This document shows, in pieces, positions 1 through 9,330 of a stretch of DNA of 64,000 nt. The DNA is taken from assembly GCF_020165985.1 (NCBI RefSeq), contig NZ_JAIUKZ010000018.1, positions 310,001-374,000 of the forward strand, read 5' to 3'. The stretch's first letter is position 1. The number at the start of each line of letters is the position of its first letter. Origin of the DNA: Bacillus sp. RAR_GA_16. Its GTDB lineage: Bacteria > Bacillota > Bacilli > Bacillales > Guptibacillaceae. The translations under genes and the position numbers were made by a program. The notes below the pieces were generated by a model. It was not told the DNA's origin. It saw nothing but the letters and a program-made list of their open reading frames with translations, and made no database searches.

Positions 1-23
1 ACGTGACTAATGCCACAACTGTT

Positions 24-52
24 ATCATAGCATAGCACTTTTTAGATTACAA
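24..52 (-). promoter_or_regulatory. Sigma-A promoter, probably for rplS
   Basis: On the minus strand TTGTAA and TATGAT are separated by 17 nt, and a TG one base before the -10 makes it an extended -10. It lies just past the trmD stop and points out of the window, where the usual neighbour is rplS (ribosomal protein L19). The rplS identity is inferred from gene order only. Confidence 0.6.
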
Positions 53-60
53 GAAAGAAT

Positions 61-792
61 TCACTCTTTTTCATTCTTTATTTCACTGAGTAACTTCTTC
101 TCTTCCTTTGTTAAGTTTCTGTCATCTAGAAGATCTGATCTTCTATTCCAAGTGCGTCGTAAAGACTCTTTAAGACGCCATTTTCGTATCGCTTCATGAT
201 TTCCTGACATAAGGACGTCAGGCACACTCATTCCTTCGTATTCTGCCGGACGAGTATAGTGGGGATGTTCGAGTAACCCACTGCTAAAGGAATCCATTGG
301 CGCTGACGTATCATTTCCAAGAACGCCTGGAAGAAGCCTCGTTACGCTATCAATGACAACCATACTACCGAGTTCGCCGCCAGTTAGCACAAAATCTCCA
401 ATTGAGATTTCATCTGTGACAAGATTTTCTCGAATTCGCTCATCGTATCCTTCATAATGCCCACAAATAAAAATAAGGTGCTCTTCTTTCGCCAATTCTT
501 CCGCCTTCTTCTGAGTAAATCGCTCTCCTTGAGGGCACATCAGAATGACGCGTGGACGCTTCCCGTCAGAAAGATTAGCCACGGCATCAAACACAGGTTG
601 TGGGGTTAAAACCATTCCCGCTCCACCGCCATATGGGTAATCATCGACGCTTTTATGTTTATTTGTACTGTAATCTCGGAAGTTGGTTACACGATAGGAG
701 ACCATGCCATTTTCCTGCGCACGTTTTAAAATCGATTGATTAAACACCCCTGTAAACATTTCCGGAAACAGCGAAAGCACATCAATCTTCAT
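61..792 (-). CDS. trmD: tRNA (guanine-37-N1)-methyltransferase TrmD
   Basis: TrmD transfers a methyl group from S-adenosylmethionine to N1 of G37 beside the anticodon, which protects reading frame at proline codons. Begun at the ATG at 792 it is 243 aa, the normal family size, with the typical N-terminus [13 protein letters not shown]. An in-frame GTG at 801 adds only three residues and would overlap rimM. The trefoil-knot SAM pocket shows as YGGGAGMVL (54-62), GHYEGYDER (111-119) and [11 protein letters not shown] (130-140). The ATG falls one base after the rimM stop, so the two are translationally linked at the end of the rpsP operon. Nothing looks damaged. Confidence 0.97.
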   Translation of the reverse strand: MKIDVLSLFPEMFTGVFNQSILKRAQENGMVSYRVTNFRDYSTNKHKSVDDYPYGGGAGMVLTPQPVFDAVANLSDGKRPRVILMCPQGERFTQKKAEELAKEEHLIFICGHYEGYDERIRENLVTDEISIGDFVLTGGELGSMVVIDSVTRLLPGVLGNDTSAPMDSFSSGLLEHPHYTRPAEYEGMSVPDVLMSGNHEAIRKWRLKESLRRTWNRRSDLLDDRNLTKEEKKLLSEIKNEKE

Positions 793-793
793 A

Positions 794-1309
794 CTAATCA
801 CGAAGTCCTTCCATCAAGTGAACGGTAACTTTCCCTTCGGCTAAATCAACATGCTTCACAACTTGTTCGATATAAGGCAATAAGAGATCTTTACCACCTC
901 CAGCACTTTGAACGACCCACACATCGTTTGCGCCAGGTGATAGAATCTCCTTGATTTTCCCTAGGAATTCTCCTTCTTCCGTATATACCTCAAGGCCAAT
1001 AATATCTCGGTAATAAAATTCTTCTTCGGCAAGCTGTCCGCCTTGATCTTCTTTCACCTTTAAGATGCCTTCTTTCATCTGAACGACATCGTTTATATTA
1101 TGATAGCCTTCAAATGTAAGCAAATCAAATTGCTTATGCTTACGGTGAGAAGCCACCGTTAATGAAATTGGTTGATCATTCTTAAATAAATATAACTTGC
1201 TACCCACTGCATAACGTTCCTCAGGGAAATCCGTTCTTGAAATGACCCGTACTTCACCTCGCACGCCGTGTGTGTTTACGATTTTGCCTACATTAAGCCA
1301 TTCTGTCAT
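794..1309 (-). CDS. rimM: 16S rRNA processing protein RimM
   Basis: RimM assists late maturation of the 30S subunit head and binds ribosomal protein S19. The 171-aa protein has the family order: an N-terminal RimM beta-barrel starting [19 protein letters not shown] (about 4-22), then a C-terminal PRC-barrel beginning near [20 protein letters not shown] (about 98-117) with GANDVWVV. It overlaps the end of ylqD by four bases and abuts trmD, so it belongs to the rpsP-trmD operon. The family assignment rests on these two domains and the conserved position next to trmD. Confidence 0.95.
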   Translation of the reverse strand: MTEWLNVGKIVNTHGVRGEVRVISRTDFPEERYAVGSKLYLFKNDQPISLTVASHRKHKQFDLLTFEGYHNINDVVQMKEGILKVKEDQGGQLAEEEFYYRDIIGLEVYTEEGEFLGKIKEILSPGANDVWVVQSAGGGKDLLLPYIEQVVKHVDLAEGKVTVHLMEGLRD

Positions 1310-1722
1310 ATCGTGTTATCCTTTCCTGTGTAGTCAGGAACAATGCTTTGCACGATCCCGTCTTTCACTACTATTTTACCCTTTTGCTCGCGGGCATACC
1401 ACTGATCTCCAACCTGCACATGTTGAATCGATTCGATTTCTCCATCGTGAATTTCAGATCCTAAAGACAACTCTTCTAGCTGGTCCACTTTAAAATCAAG
1501 AAAAGACATCCGCTCTGTTCTTGAACGGATTTCTTTCTCAAACTGCTCGGCGATCCAGGTTTGATCAGCCGGACGTTTTTTTTGCAATCGTTTCATTTCA
1601 AATTGAAGGTGCTCGATTTCCTGTTGAAGAGACCCGCGTTCTTTTTGCCATTTATTAAAATAGGAAGCCCTGCTTTGCTCCGTTAAGATTTGTTTCACGT
1701 CATACGTTACAATGATTTTCAT
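1306..1722 (-). CDS. ylqD: YlqD family protein, function unknown
   Basis: This 138-aa protein matches the YlqD family found at the same place in the B. subtilis rpsP-trmD cluster. The middle (about 25-90) is rich in E, K, Q and L with heptad-like spacing and is probably coiled coil; the C-terminus is a short beta-rich segment ([20 protein letters not shown]). No signal peptide, membrane segment or catalytic motif is visible. The ATG at 1722 has a good ribosome binding site (GGAGGG, about 7 nt upstream). A terminator-like hairpin lies between khpA and this gene, so expression of the distal operon may be reduced. No biochemical role is claimed. Confidence 0.8.
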   Translation of the reverse strand: MKIIVTYDVKQILTEQSRASYFNKWQKERGSLQQEIEHLQFEMKRLQKKRPADQTWIAEQFEKEIRSRTERMSFLDFKVDQLEELSLGSEIHDGEIESIQHVQVGDQWYAREQKGKIVVKDGIVQSIVPDYTGKDNTI

Positions 1723-1775
1723 CGCACTGCCCTCCGTATGTAATCTTATTATTAGTCTCTAGCAAAAGTGACAAA

Positions 1776-1801
1776 TAAAAAAGAGGAGTATAAGCTCCCC
1801 T
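1776..1801 (-). terminator. Weak terminator-like hairpin after khpA
   Basis: On the minus strand AGGGGA and TCCTCT pair (one G-U) around an 8-nt loop and are followed by six T. It overlaps the khpA stop codon and precedes ylqD. The short stem suggests partial termination inside the operon rather than a hard stop. Confidence 0.5.
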
Positions 1802-2027
1802 AAAGTATCTCCAACTGTACTCGCTTGTTTGATTGAACGGCAGCAGCATTCATCACCGTACGGATTGATCTAGCAACTTTCCCCTGCTTTCCGATCACTT
1901 TACCTGTATCCTCTGCATGAACATGAAGTTTGTAAATATCCAGAGTGGTTGTTGCTTCTTTTTCAACTCGAACTTCTTCAGGATGATCGACAAGAGCTTT
2001 TACAATTGTTTCAACTAGGGCTTCCAT
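1800..2027 (-). CDS. khpA: KH-domain RNA-binding protein KhpA
   Basis: KhpA is a small single-KH-domain RNA-binding protein that works with KhpB (Jag/EloR) in many Firmicutes and influences cell elongation and division. From the ATG at 2027 it is 75 aa (MEALVETIVKALVDHPEE). That start has AGGTGGG about 8 nt upstream; a longer in-frame reading back to 2072 runs into the intercistronic hairpin and is less likely. The KH signature is VIGKQGKVARSIRTVM with the GKQG loop (about 43-46 of the mature frame). It follows rpsP, the conserved arrangement in Bacillaceae. Confidence 0.92.
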   Translation of the reverse strand: MEALVETIVKALVDHPEEVRVEKEATTTLDIYKLHVHAEDTGKVIGKQGKVARSIRTVMNAAAVQSNKRVQLEIL

Positions 2028-2072
2028 ATTCGTTTCCCACCTTTTACGATATGATGGACCAAGATACACCAA

Positions 2073-2096
2073 AGGAGGCTTTCTTGAAAGCCTCCT
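2073..2096 (-). other. Strong intercistronic hairpin, rpsP to khpA
   Basis: AGGAGGCTTTC and its exact complement are separated by 2 nt, a perfect 11-bp stem between rpsP and khpA. On the minus strand only three T follow before GG, so it is a poor intrinsic terminator. It may shield the rpsP 3' end or act as an RNase processing site that allows different levels of the two products. Confidence 0.6.
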
Positions 2097-2109
2097 CTAA
2101 GGTGTTACA

Positions 2110-2382
2110 TTACTTTGTGTTTTTTGCGTTGTGAAGCTTCTCCATAAGTCCTGCAGTGGAGAATAAGTTACGTACTGTATCAGAAGGCTTAGCGCCTTTA
2201 AGCATCCAATCAAGAGCTTTCTCTTCGTTGATTTTCACTTCAACTGGATTAGCAACCGGATTGTAAGTTCCGATTTCCTCGATGAAGCGTCCGTCACGTG
2301 GTGCACGTGAATCAGCAACAACTACGCGATAGTAAGGAGCTCTTTTAGCACCCATACGCTTTAAACGAATTTTAACTGCCAT
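2110..2382 (-). CDS. rpsP: 30S ribosomal protein S16
   Basis: S16 is a primary 30S assembly protein. The 90-aa product begun at the ATG at 2382 matches the family end to end: [19 protein letters not shown] at the start, [20 protein letters not shown] in the middle and [11 protein letters not shown] near the end. A GGAGGTGAAAG site lies directly upstream of this ATG; the in-frame codon five residues earlier overlaps that site and is rejected. It is the first gene of the rpsP-khpA-ylqD-rimM-trmD run and has its own strong promoter at 2419-2447. Confidence 0.98.
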   Translation of the reverse strand: MAVKIRLKRMGAKRAPYYRVVVADSRAPRDGRFIEEIGTYNPVANPVEVKINEEKALDWMLKGAKPSDTVRNLFSTAGLMEKLHNAKNTK

Positions 2383-2418
2383 GTCTTTCACCTCCAAAAA
2401 ATGTTCACATAAATCAAT

Positions 2419-2447
2419 ATAATATCATAAATTTATACTCTTGTAAA
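2419..2447 (-). promoter_or_regulatory. Sigma-A promoter of the rpsP operon
   Basis: TTTACA and TATTAT are 17 nt apart on the minus strand, with a TG one base before the -10. It sits about 37 nt upstream of the rpsP start, in the gap after ffh, and is a near-consensus extended -10 promoter as expected for a ribosomal protein gene. Confidence 0.75.
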
Positions 2448-2466
2448 GAGAAAATTTACTTCATTT

Positions 2467-3816
2467 TTATTGCATGAATGGGAAATTCATGCCCTTACCT
2501 TTTTTCTTACCGCCTTTAGACATATTGGTCATCTGCTTCATCATCTTTTTCATCTCATCAAACTGCTTTAAGAGACGATTCACATCCTGAACAGACGTAC
2601 CACTTCCGACGGCAATTCGCTTTTTACGACTCGCATTAATGATATCTGGTTCTTCTTTCTCACGTGTTGTCATTGACTGAATAATGGCTTCTACTCGGCC
2701 AATTTGTTTTTCATCAACACTTACATTTTTCATAGCTTTCTTATTCATACCAGGAATCATGTCCATCAATTCATCAAGCGGTCCCATGCTACGAACCTGA
2801 CCAAGCTGATCAAGGAAATCATCGAACGTAAAGCTCATCGTCCGCATCTTTTTCTCAAGCTCTTTCGCTTTATCTTCATCAACAGAAGTTTGGGCTTTTT
2901 CAATGAGCGTTAGTACGTCACCCATGCCAAGAATACGTGATGCCATTCTCTCGGGATGAAACGGTTCTAGTGCATCAAGTTTTTCACCCATACCTGCGAA
3001 CTTGATCGGTTTATCTGTTACAGACTTGATTGAAAGTGCAGCCCCACCGCGCGTGTCACCATCAAGCTTCGTTAGTACAACACCTGTAATATCAAGTGTT
3101 TCATTAAAACTTTCAGCGACATTCACAGCATCCTGTCCCGTCATGGCATCAACCACTAGGAAGATCTCATCAGGTGTAACTGCTTCTTTCACATCTTTCA
3201 GCTCTTGCATCAGATTCTCATCAATATGCAAGCGTCCGGCTGTGTCAATAATGACATAGTCAAGATGCTCTTCTTTTGCTTTTTCAATTGCTTTGGTAGC
3301 AATCTCAACCGGACTCACTTGATCCCCCATCGAGAATACCGGCATACTTAGCTGTTTACCGAGTGTTTCAAGCTGGTTAATCGCTGCAGGACGGTAGATA
3401 TCCGCCGCTACTAAAAGTGGTTTACGGTTATGATTTTTACGTAAATGGTTTGCAAGCTTACCGACAGTTGTCGTTTTACCCGCACCCTGTAGACCGGCCA
3501 TCATAATAACAGTCGGTGGGCGACTAGAAACAGCTATCTTACTCTGTTCTCCACCCATAAGCGCTGTCAGCTCTTCATTAACGACTTTAATGACCTGCTG
3601 CCCTGGGGTCAGGCTTTTCATAACTTCCTGTCCTACGGCGCGCTCTTTGACCTTGTTGATAAACTGTTTTACGACTTTAAAGTTAACATCCGCTTCAAGC
3701 AAGGCTAACCTTACTTCACGCATCATTTCTTTTACGTCTGCTTCCGTTACTTTCCCTTTACCGCGAATCTTCTGCAGGGTGTCTTGCAGTCGGTCGGCTA
3801 ACCCTTCAAATGCCAT
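2467..3816 (-). CDS. ffh: Signal recognition particle protein Ffh
   Basis: Ffh is the SRP54 GTPase that binds 4.5S/scRNA and signal sequences and delivers nascent membrane proteins to FtsY. The 449-aa protein has the N domain (1-90), the G domain with GLQGAGKTTT (P-loop), DTAGRLHID and TKLDGDTRGG, and the C-terminal M domain (about 300-449), which is rich in methionine and ends in a basic GGKKKGKG stretch. The ATG at 3816 follows AGGAGGCGGCGAAC and begins 12 nt after the ylxM stop. ylxM-ffh form a two-gene unit behind the promoter at 4201-4229. Confidence 0.98.
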   Translation of the reverse strand: MAFEGLADRLQDTLQKIRGKGKVTEADVKEMMREVRLALLEADVNFKVVKQFINKVKERAVGQEVMKSLTPGQQVIKVVNEELTALMGGEQSKIAVSSRPPTVIMMAGLQGAGKTTTVGKLANHLRKNHNRKPLLVAADIYRPAAINQLETLGKQLSMPVFSMGDQVSPVEIATKAIEKAKEEHLDYVIIDTAGRLHIDENLMQELKDVKEAVTPDEIFLVVDAMTGQDAVNVAESFNETLDITGVVLTKLDGDTRGGAALSIKSVTDKPIKFAGMGEKLDALEPFHPERMASRILGMGDVLTLIEKAQTSVDEDKAKELEKKMRTMSFTFDDFLDQLGQVRSMGPLDELMDMIPGMNKKAMKNVSVDEKQIGRVEAIIQSMTTREKEEPDIINASRKKRIAVGSGTSVQDVNRLLKQFDEMKKMMKQMTNMSKGGKKKGKGMNFPFMQ

Positions 3817-3828
3817 GTTCGCCGCCTC

Positions 3829-4158
3829 CTAATCCAGTTTTTCAAGAGATGTAATCAACGGCAGCGCCTTTGAGTCTTCATTCTCACTCATAATCGCTTC
3901 CCTGAGCTTTTCTAGTAGCTCCTGCCTTCTGATGTATCGCTCGAATAGCAACAGTTTTGCTTCATATTCTTCTATCATTTGTTCTGTTCGCTTAATGTTA
4001 TCATAGACAGCCTGACGGCTAACTTGAAATTCTTCTGCGATTTCACCTAATGAATAATCATCAAGGTAATACAATGCCATATAATTACGCTGTTTCGGTG
4101 TTAAAAGCGACTGATAAAAGTCGAATAACGAATTAATTCTCATCGTTTTCTCTAGCAT
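3829..4158 (-). CDS. ylxM: YlxM, putative SRP accessory HTH protein
   Basis: YlxM (UPF0122) is a small helix-turn-helix protein encoded just before ffh in most Firmicutes and implicated in SRP function. The 109-aa product contains a sigma-region-4-like [23 protein letters not shown] followed by [19 protein letters not shown] (about 18-57), then an acidic helical tail. Several methionines lie near the start ([16 protein letters not shown]); the first is used because its position fits the family. It reads straight into ffh. A nucleic-acid-binding role is inferred from the HTH and the ffh linkage. Confidence 0.9.
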   Translation of the reverse strand: MLEKTMRINSLFDFYQSLLTPKQRNYMALYYLDDYSLGEIAEEFQVSRQAVYDNIKRTEQMIEEYEAKLLLFERYIRRQELLEKLREAIMSENEDSKALPLITSLEKLD

Positions 4159-4200
4159 TGTTAACAGCCCCTTGTTAAGGTAATCACCTTTACGTTAATT

Positions 4201-4229
4201 ATATTACTATGCGTTATTTTATTTGTCAA
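4201..4229 (-). promoter_or_regulatory. Sigma-A promoter of ylxM-ffh
   Basis: A consensus TTGACA -35 and TAATAT -10 are 17 nt apart on the minus strand in the ftsY-ylxM gap, about 40 nt before the ylxM start. A TATAAT also overlaps three bases further on, but its spacing of 20 nt is less favourable. Confidence 0.75.
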
Positions 4230-4260
4230 GATTTTTTCTTAACACGATTAATCAAGGATT

Positions 4261-5256
4261 TTATTCCTCGTTTTCTTCCTCTTCTTCAATGATGGAAGAG
4301 AACAATCCGTATACAAATGTGTCTGGATCAAACTCTTGCAGGTCGTCCATTTGCTCACCTAGCCCTACGAGTTTAACAGGGATATCAAGTTCATGTCGAA
4401 TCGCCAGCACAATGCCCCCTTTTGCAGTTCCATCTAATTTGGTAAGAGCAATGCCAGAAACGTCCGTTGATTGACCAAACTGCTTTGCCTGGCTCATCGC
4501 ATTTTGTCCCGTTGTCGCATCCAAAACGAGAATAACCTCATGTGGTCCCGACGGCACTTCACGTTGAATCACACGCTTTACTTTTTCGAGTTCATTCATT
4601 AGATTCACTTTATTTTGCAGACGTCCTGCCGTATCACATAGTAAAATATCTGCCCCACGAGATTTGGCTGATTGCACAGCATCAAACACGACGGCCGCTG
4701 GATCTGAGCCAGCCTGATGCTTAATCACATCAACACCAGCTCGTTGTCCCCATACATCTAGCTGCTCAATAGCACCCGCTCGAAACGTATCTCCCGCTGC
4801 TAGAACAACTTTCTTTCCTTCTTGTTTGAACTTATGAGCAAGCTTACCAATTGTTGTTGTCTTTCCAACCCCATTAACCCCTACAAATAAGAAAACCGAT
4901 AGACCTTCTTCTTGGATATTAAGTGAACCATCTTCATCAGATTTATGAAGAAGCTCTGCTAACTTTTCTGAAATGACGCTCTGAAGCTCTTTTGTATCTT
5001 TAATATTACGCGTTCTTGCTTCATCCTTTAAGACGTCAATCAAGTCCATTACTGTCGCTACTCCTACGTCAGCACTAATAAGAAGCTCTTCGAGTTCCTC
5101 GAAGAACTCTTCATCGACTTTGCGATAGTTTTTAACGAGGTTATTCATTTTTGTTGAGAAAGATGTTCTCGTTTTCTCAAGACCGTCTTTAAATTTTCCT
5201 GTTACTTCATCTGTTTGTGTCGTGAACTTATCTTTTAACTTTTTAAAAAAACTCAC
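4261..5256 (-). CDS. ftsY: Signal recognition particle receptor FtsY
   Basis: FtsY is the membrane-associated SRP receptor GTPase that pairs with Ffh to hand ribosomes to the Sec translocon. The 331-aa protein has a short charged N-terminal A region (1-30), the N domain, then the GTPase motifs GVNGVGKTTTIGKLA, DTAGRLQNKVNLMNE and TKLDGTAKGG, and a very acidic C-terminus (IIEEEEENEE). Its size matches B. subtilis FtsY (329 aa). It starts 18 nt after the smc stop, the conserved smc-ftsY pairing, so it probably shares the smc transcript. A separate promoter drives ylxM-ffh downstream. Confidence 0.97.
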   Translation of the reverse strand: MSFFKKLKDKFTTQTDEVTGKFKDGLEKTRTSFSTKMNNLVKNYRKVDEEFFEELEELLISADVGVATVMDLIDVLKDEARTRNIKDTKELQSVISEKLAELLHKSDEDGSLNIQEEGLSVFLFVGVNGVGKTTTIGKLAHKFKQEGKKVVLAAGDTFRAGAIEQLDVWGQRAGVDVIKHQAGSDPAAVVFDAVQSAKSRGADILLCDTAGRLQNKVNLMNELEKVKRVIQREVPSGPHEVILVLDATTGQNAMSQAKQFGQSTDVSGIALTKLDGTAKGGIVLAIRHELDIPVKLVGLGEQMDDLQEFDPDTFVYGLFSSIIEEEEENEE

Positions 5257-5274
5257 TTTGCATCCCCCTACTTG

Positions 5275-8200
5275 TTATTGCGATATTAGTTGCTTCGATT
5301 CTTCCAGTCTGACAGAAACGAGTCGCGATACACCTGACTCCTGCATTGTTACGCCATAAAGTACATCAGACTCTTCCATTGTACCTTTTCTATGCGTAAT
5401 GACAATAAACTGCGTTTTTTCACTAAACTGCTTTAAATATTTCGCAAAACGTCCGACATTCGCATCATCTAATGCCGCTTCCACTTCATCCAGTACACAG
5501 AACGGTACAGGACGCACTTTTAAGATCGAGAATAGAAGAGCAATGGCAGTAAAGGCTCTCTCCCCTCCTGAAAGCAGAGCGAGATGTTGCAGTTTTTTCC
5601 CTGGTGGCTGGGCCAGAATATCGACCCCTGTTGATAAAAGATTGTCTGGATCTGTTAGCACAAGATCCGCCTTTCCTCCTCCAAATAGCTCTTTAAAGAC
5701 GATCTGGAACTGGGCACGGATTTTGGTGAACGTCTCTTCAAATCTTTTCTTCATTTCCTGATCCATTTCTTCAATTACCGCATAAAGCGTTTCTTTAGCC
5801 TGAAGAAGGTCCGCTTGCTGTTCACTAAGAAACGTATAGCGTTCGTTGACCCGGTCGTATTCATCAATTGCCCCAAGGTTCACTGTGCCAAGTTCATCGA
5901 TTTCTAATTTAATAAGCTTTAGCTTTCGCCTTGCATCTTCAGGTTCGAGGGTAAGAACGTGTTTTTCCTTTGCTGCTTCATAGGTTAACTCATATTCCTC
6001 ACTTAAAATCGCCAACCTATTCTCAAGTTCAACATCCAAACGATTCATATTTACTTCAACAGCTTGCATTAATCCTGAAAGCTGCTTGTCCTCTGCCATA
6101 AGAGAATCCAGCTTCGCACTAACCGTTTTAATCTCTTGTTGCAAAGCTAGCTTTACTTCTCGCTCGTTTTGGAGCGATTGAAGTAATTTATCTTTTTCAG
6201 CTCGAAACGAAACTATGTTTTGGTCCAGTTTCTCTTCTCCATTAGAGTTAGAAGACATGGCTTCTGATAAAAGGGTGAATTCTTCTGTCGTTTCAGCGAG
6301 CTGCGTTTTTGTCTCATTTTGTTCTGTCGTAAGACGATTCCAGCGTTTCTTTTTGATTTTGAAATGACTGCTGGTGCTCAGCCACTTTTACTTTTAACTC
6401 AGTAATCTCGGTTTGAATTGATTCGCGAGACGTTTGCTGAGTTTGTTTCTTTGCTGTTAAGTTATCTATTTTACTTTCTAGAGTGGCTGCTTGTTTCGTA
6501 ATCGTTTCAAGTCGTTCTAAAAGATAGACATGACGCTTTTGGTGCGTTTCGATTTCCTCTTCAATCGCTTTTTTCTCACGATCATAAAGCTGAAGACGTT
6601 CATTGGAATTACGTTCGTCCCCTTCAATGGCTCGTAAGTCCCCTAAAAGAGACTGCTCTTGTAGTCTGAGATTCTCACCACGCTCGCGCATCTCATCTAG
6701 CTTTTCTTCTAGATTAGCTAAAGCGACTTTATCCTTCTTAATCTCTTGCTCTACACCAGACGTCTTTTTCTGCATGTCTTCAAGTTTTTTAATCAGAATT
6801 TCAAGATCACGCTGACGACTAAGGAGCGAAGAAGATTTCTGCTTCACACTACCACCACTCATAGAGCCGCCTGGATTTACAACGTCGCCTTCTAGCGTAA
6901 CGATCCTTGTGCGATATTGCATGATCTTCGCTAGTTCATTCGCGCCTTTTAGTTCTTTGGCAACAAGAACTGATCCTAATAAATTCTCCATAACAGCCTG
7001 ATACTTCGGATCGTAAGTGATGAGGTCTGAAGCAACCCCTACGAATGCCTCATTTTGTTTCACGCGTTCTAGGTCATAGCTTGATATCTTTCGTGACTTC
7101 ACGACTGAGAGCGGAAGGAAAGTAGCTCGTCCGGAACGATTTTTTTTCAAAAACGCGATCGCCTGTCTCCCCGCTGCCTCATCTTGTACGACAACATTTT
7201 GCATGGCGCCGCCAAGGGCTGTTTCAAGAGCCGTTTCTACTTCTTTCGGCACCGTAATCAATTCGGCTACGGCTCCTTCAATACCCGAAAGGTCTTCACG
7301 GGCTTTTAGTACTTCTTTCACGCCCTGGAAGAATCCAGCATAATCATCCTGCATTTCTTCTAACATTTCTTTTTTTGATTTGTATTGTTGAATATATTGA
7401 TACGCTTGATAGAGTTTTGATTCTTTCTCCCCTAGTGCCTTCTTCTTCTCTTCTACATCATGCTTACTTTTGTAAAAGTGCGACACGTGAGCTTCGAGTT
7501 CTTGCTTTGACTGAGCTAGCTTGGCTGAACGTTCCGCTTTTTTTTCGTCAACCGCGCTTCGCTCTTCAATATATTTATGATTATCCCCATCGAGGCGCTC
7601 TTTACGCTGATTGAGTATTGACAGCTGATCTTGAAGATAACGATTTTCATTTCGGATCGACGCCTGCTCGTTTAACAGTTCAAAGTAATCCGATTTCATT
7701 CGATCAAGCTCTTGTTCAATGTCCTGCTCAATATCAGATAGAAGTTCCGTTTCTTTCTTTAAACTAGCTTTTAAATCACCTAGTTCTTTCTTTTGCTGAT
7801 CAAATCGGCTGCGATGATGCGCGATTTCCTTTTCATAATATCGTTTTTTCTCTTGTAAGAACGCCATTCGTTCCTGAAGATTTGAACGGTTTTGGTGTGC
7901 ATTTTTTTTCCGTTCTTTTAGAACTTCTTTTTTTCCTTCAAGTTTCTCAAGCTCTTCACTTGTATCAAGAAGCTGTTTCTGATAGGTCTCTAGGTTTTGC
8001 TCACATTGGTCAAGCTTTTTTCTTCCGCTTGCTATCGCGTTCTTCCTTTCAGAGATTGTGTCGTTTAGCGTACGTTCCTTCGATTTTAAAGATTCAAGCT
8101 CTTCCTTTTTTAGCGTCCAAGCTTGATGATACTCTTCAATTTCATGGACGGTGAGAGCTGCTTCAATTTTCTCGAGATCCTCGCGTTTCTGCAAATAATC

Positions 8201-8839
8201 CTTTGCGATGGATGCCTGCATCCGAAGTGGCTCTACTTGATCTTCTAATTCATATAAAATATCCTCAACCCGATGCAAGTTATCTTCCGTTTCCTTTAAA
8301 CGCGTTTCTGCCTTTGTTTTCCGAGTTTTGTATTTTAAAACCCCTGCCGCTTCTTCGAATATTTTCCGACGTTCTTCCGATTTACTACTTAGTATCTCTT
8401 CAATTCTTCCCTGACCGATAATGGAGAAGGATTCCTTCCCAAGACCTGAGTCCATGAACAATTCAATGATATCTTTTAACCGACACGTTTGGTTATTTAA
8501 GAGATACTCACTATCTCCCGAGCGATAAACGCGTCTCGTGACACTAACTTCATTATAGTCAATCGGTAAATATTGATTCGTATTATCAAGTGTGAGCGTT
8601 ACTTCCGCTAAATTAACCGCTTTTCTTGTATCGCTTCCTGCGAAAATAATATCTTCCATTTTGGCGCCTCTTAGTGACCTCGCAGACTGTTCACCAAGCA
8701 CCCACCTAATTGCGTCATTAATATTACTTTTGCCGCTTCCGTTTGGACCGACAACTGATGTTACTCCTGGGACAAACTCAACTGAAATACGATCGGCAAA
8801 TGATTTAAAGCCGACTACATCTAATCGTTTGAGGAACAT
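5275..8839 (-). pseudogene. smc: Chromosome segregation ATPase SMC, one-base frame break
   Basis: SMC is the condensin ATPase that organises and segregates chromosomes with ScpA and ScpB. Here it reads as two frames. The 5' part (8839 down to 6314) holds the Walker A GPNGSGKSNI, the first coiled coil and the hinge with GGSMSGGSVKQK, then ends after an out-of-frame tail (SSYDRTK) at a TGA. The 3' part, open across the junction and ending at 5275, holds the second coiled coil, the signature LSGGERAF and the Walker B CVLDEVEAALDD. Dropping one base in 6330-6360 rejoins them into 1187 aa, almost the B. subtilis length (1186 aa), with no other damage. A real lesion is possible, but a sequencing or assembly error is more likely because loss of SMC is severely harmful in B. 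subtilis during fast growth. Confidence 0.9.
6330..6360 (-). other. Site of the extra base in smc
   Basis: The 5' frame reads ...NQKETL then diverges, while the 3' frame is already open and reads NRLTTEQNETK. Removing one G of CTGGAA (6340-6341) gives KETLNRLTTEQ; removing one A of the AAAAA run a few bases upstream also restores the frame. The complete gene interval is 3565 nt, one more than a multiple of three. Confidence 0.85.
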
Positions 8840-9006
8840 CATCTTTCCCCCTCATCTGTTTCATCTATGTATGCAATAAAAGCACTTTTCATTTCTCTAA
8901 CTGTCTTATTTTATCATAAAACAATGACCACTACGATACTGGGCAAAGACATGTTACAATAAGGAAAACCCATAAAGAAGACTACACTGTAGGGTTTGTA
9001 CATAAT

Positions 9007-9021
9007 ATGACGCAGCGTCAT
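9007..9021. repeat. Perfect 7-bp inverted repeat
   Basis: ATGACGC and GCGTCAT flank a single A, about 29 bp before the start of the small plus-strand gene and on the upstream side of smc. Its position between two divergent genes would suit a dimeric regulator. No regulator is identified. Confidence 0.5.
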
Positions 9022-9049
9022 TGAATTACGAATAAGGCAGGTGGAACTA

Positions 9050-9274
9050 ATGGATCTTACAATTAAATCTGAAGAAAACCTCGCATTTATGGTCGAAAGC
9101 ATTAAAGAAAAAATGCAAGTGATCAATGCTGGGATGATTAAACCCGAATCATTCGATTTATCTTCTTATGATGACATTCATGAAATCTACGTCATGCTAA
9201 ATAAGAAGCAATCGCTTAGCGTAGCAGAAATGCAAGCCATTTTAGCTGAGCTTGGTAAAATGCGCGCTTCTTAA
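9050..9274 (+). CDS. DUF1128 family small protein
   Basis: This 74-aa acidic, helical protein resembles the DUF1128 family (B. subtilis YfkK-like): KSEENLAFMVESIKEKMQVI near the start and SVAEMQAILAELGKMR at the end. The ATG at 9050 has AGGTGG 5 nt upstream; an in-frame GTG at 9041 lies within that site and is rejected. It sits alone on the plus strand between rnc and smc, which are usually adjacent, and converges on rnc at a shared terminator. No function is known to me. No membrane segment, signal peptide or cysteine is present. Confidence 0.8.
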   Translation: MDLTIKSEENLAFMVESIKEKMQVINAGMIKPESFDLSSYDDIHEIYVMLNKKQSLSVAEMQAILAELGKMRAS

Positions 9275-9292
9275 CTTATGAAAGAGCATACT

Positions 9293-9330
9293 AATGAAAA
9301 AGAATCCTGTGCTCAGGATTCTTTTTCATT
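9293..9330. terminator. Bidirectional terminator, DUF1128 gene / rnc
   Basis: A perfect 17-bp stem (AATGAAAAAGAATCCTG with its complement) surrounds a TGCT loop. A- and T-runs at the two ends let it act on both strands. It overlaps the last codons of rnc, so rnc transcription probably ends here and smc-ftsY would need a separate start. Confidence 0.85.

Noticed and set aside
6314-6325. Programmed +1 frameshift in smc at AAA-TGA-G
   Set aside because: The slip would restore frame, but there is no upstream Shine-Dalgarno-like stimulator as in prfB, smc is not known to use frameshifting, and a single extra base explains it more simply.
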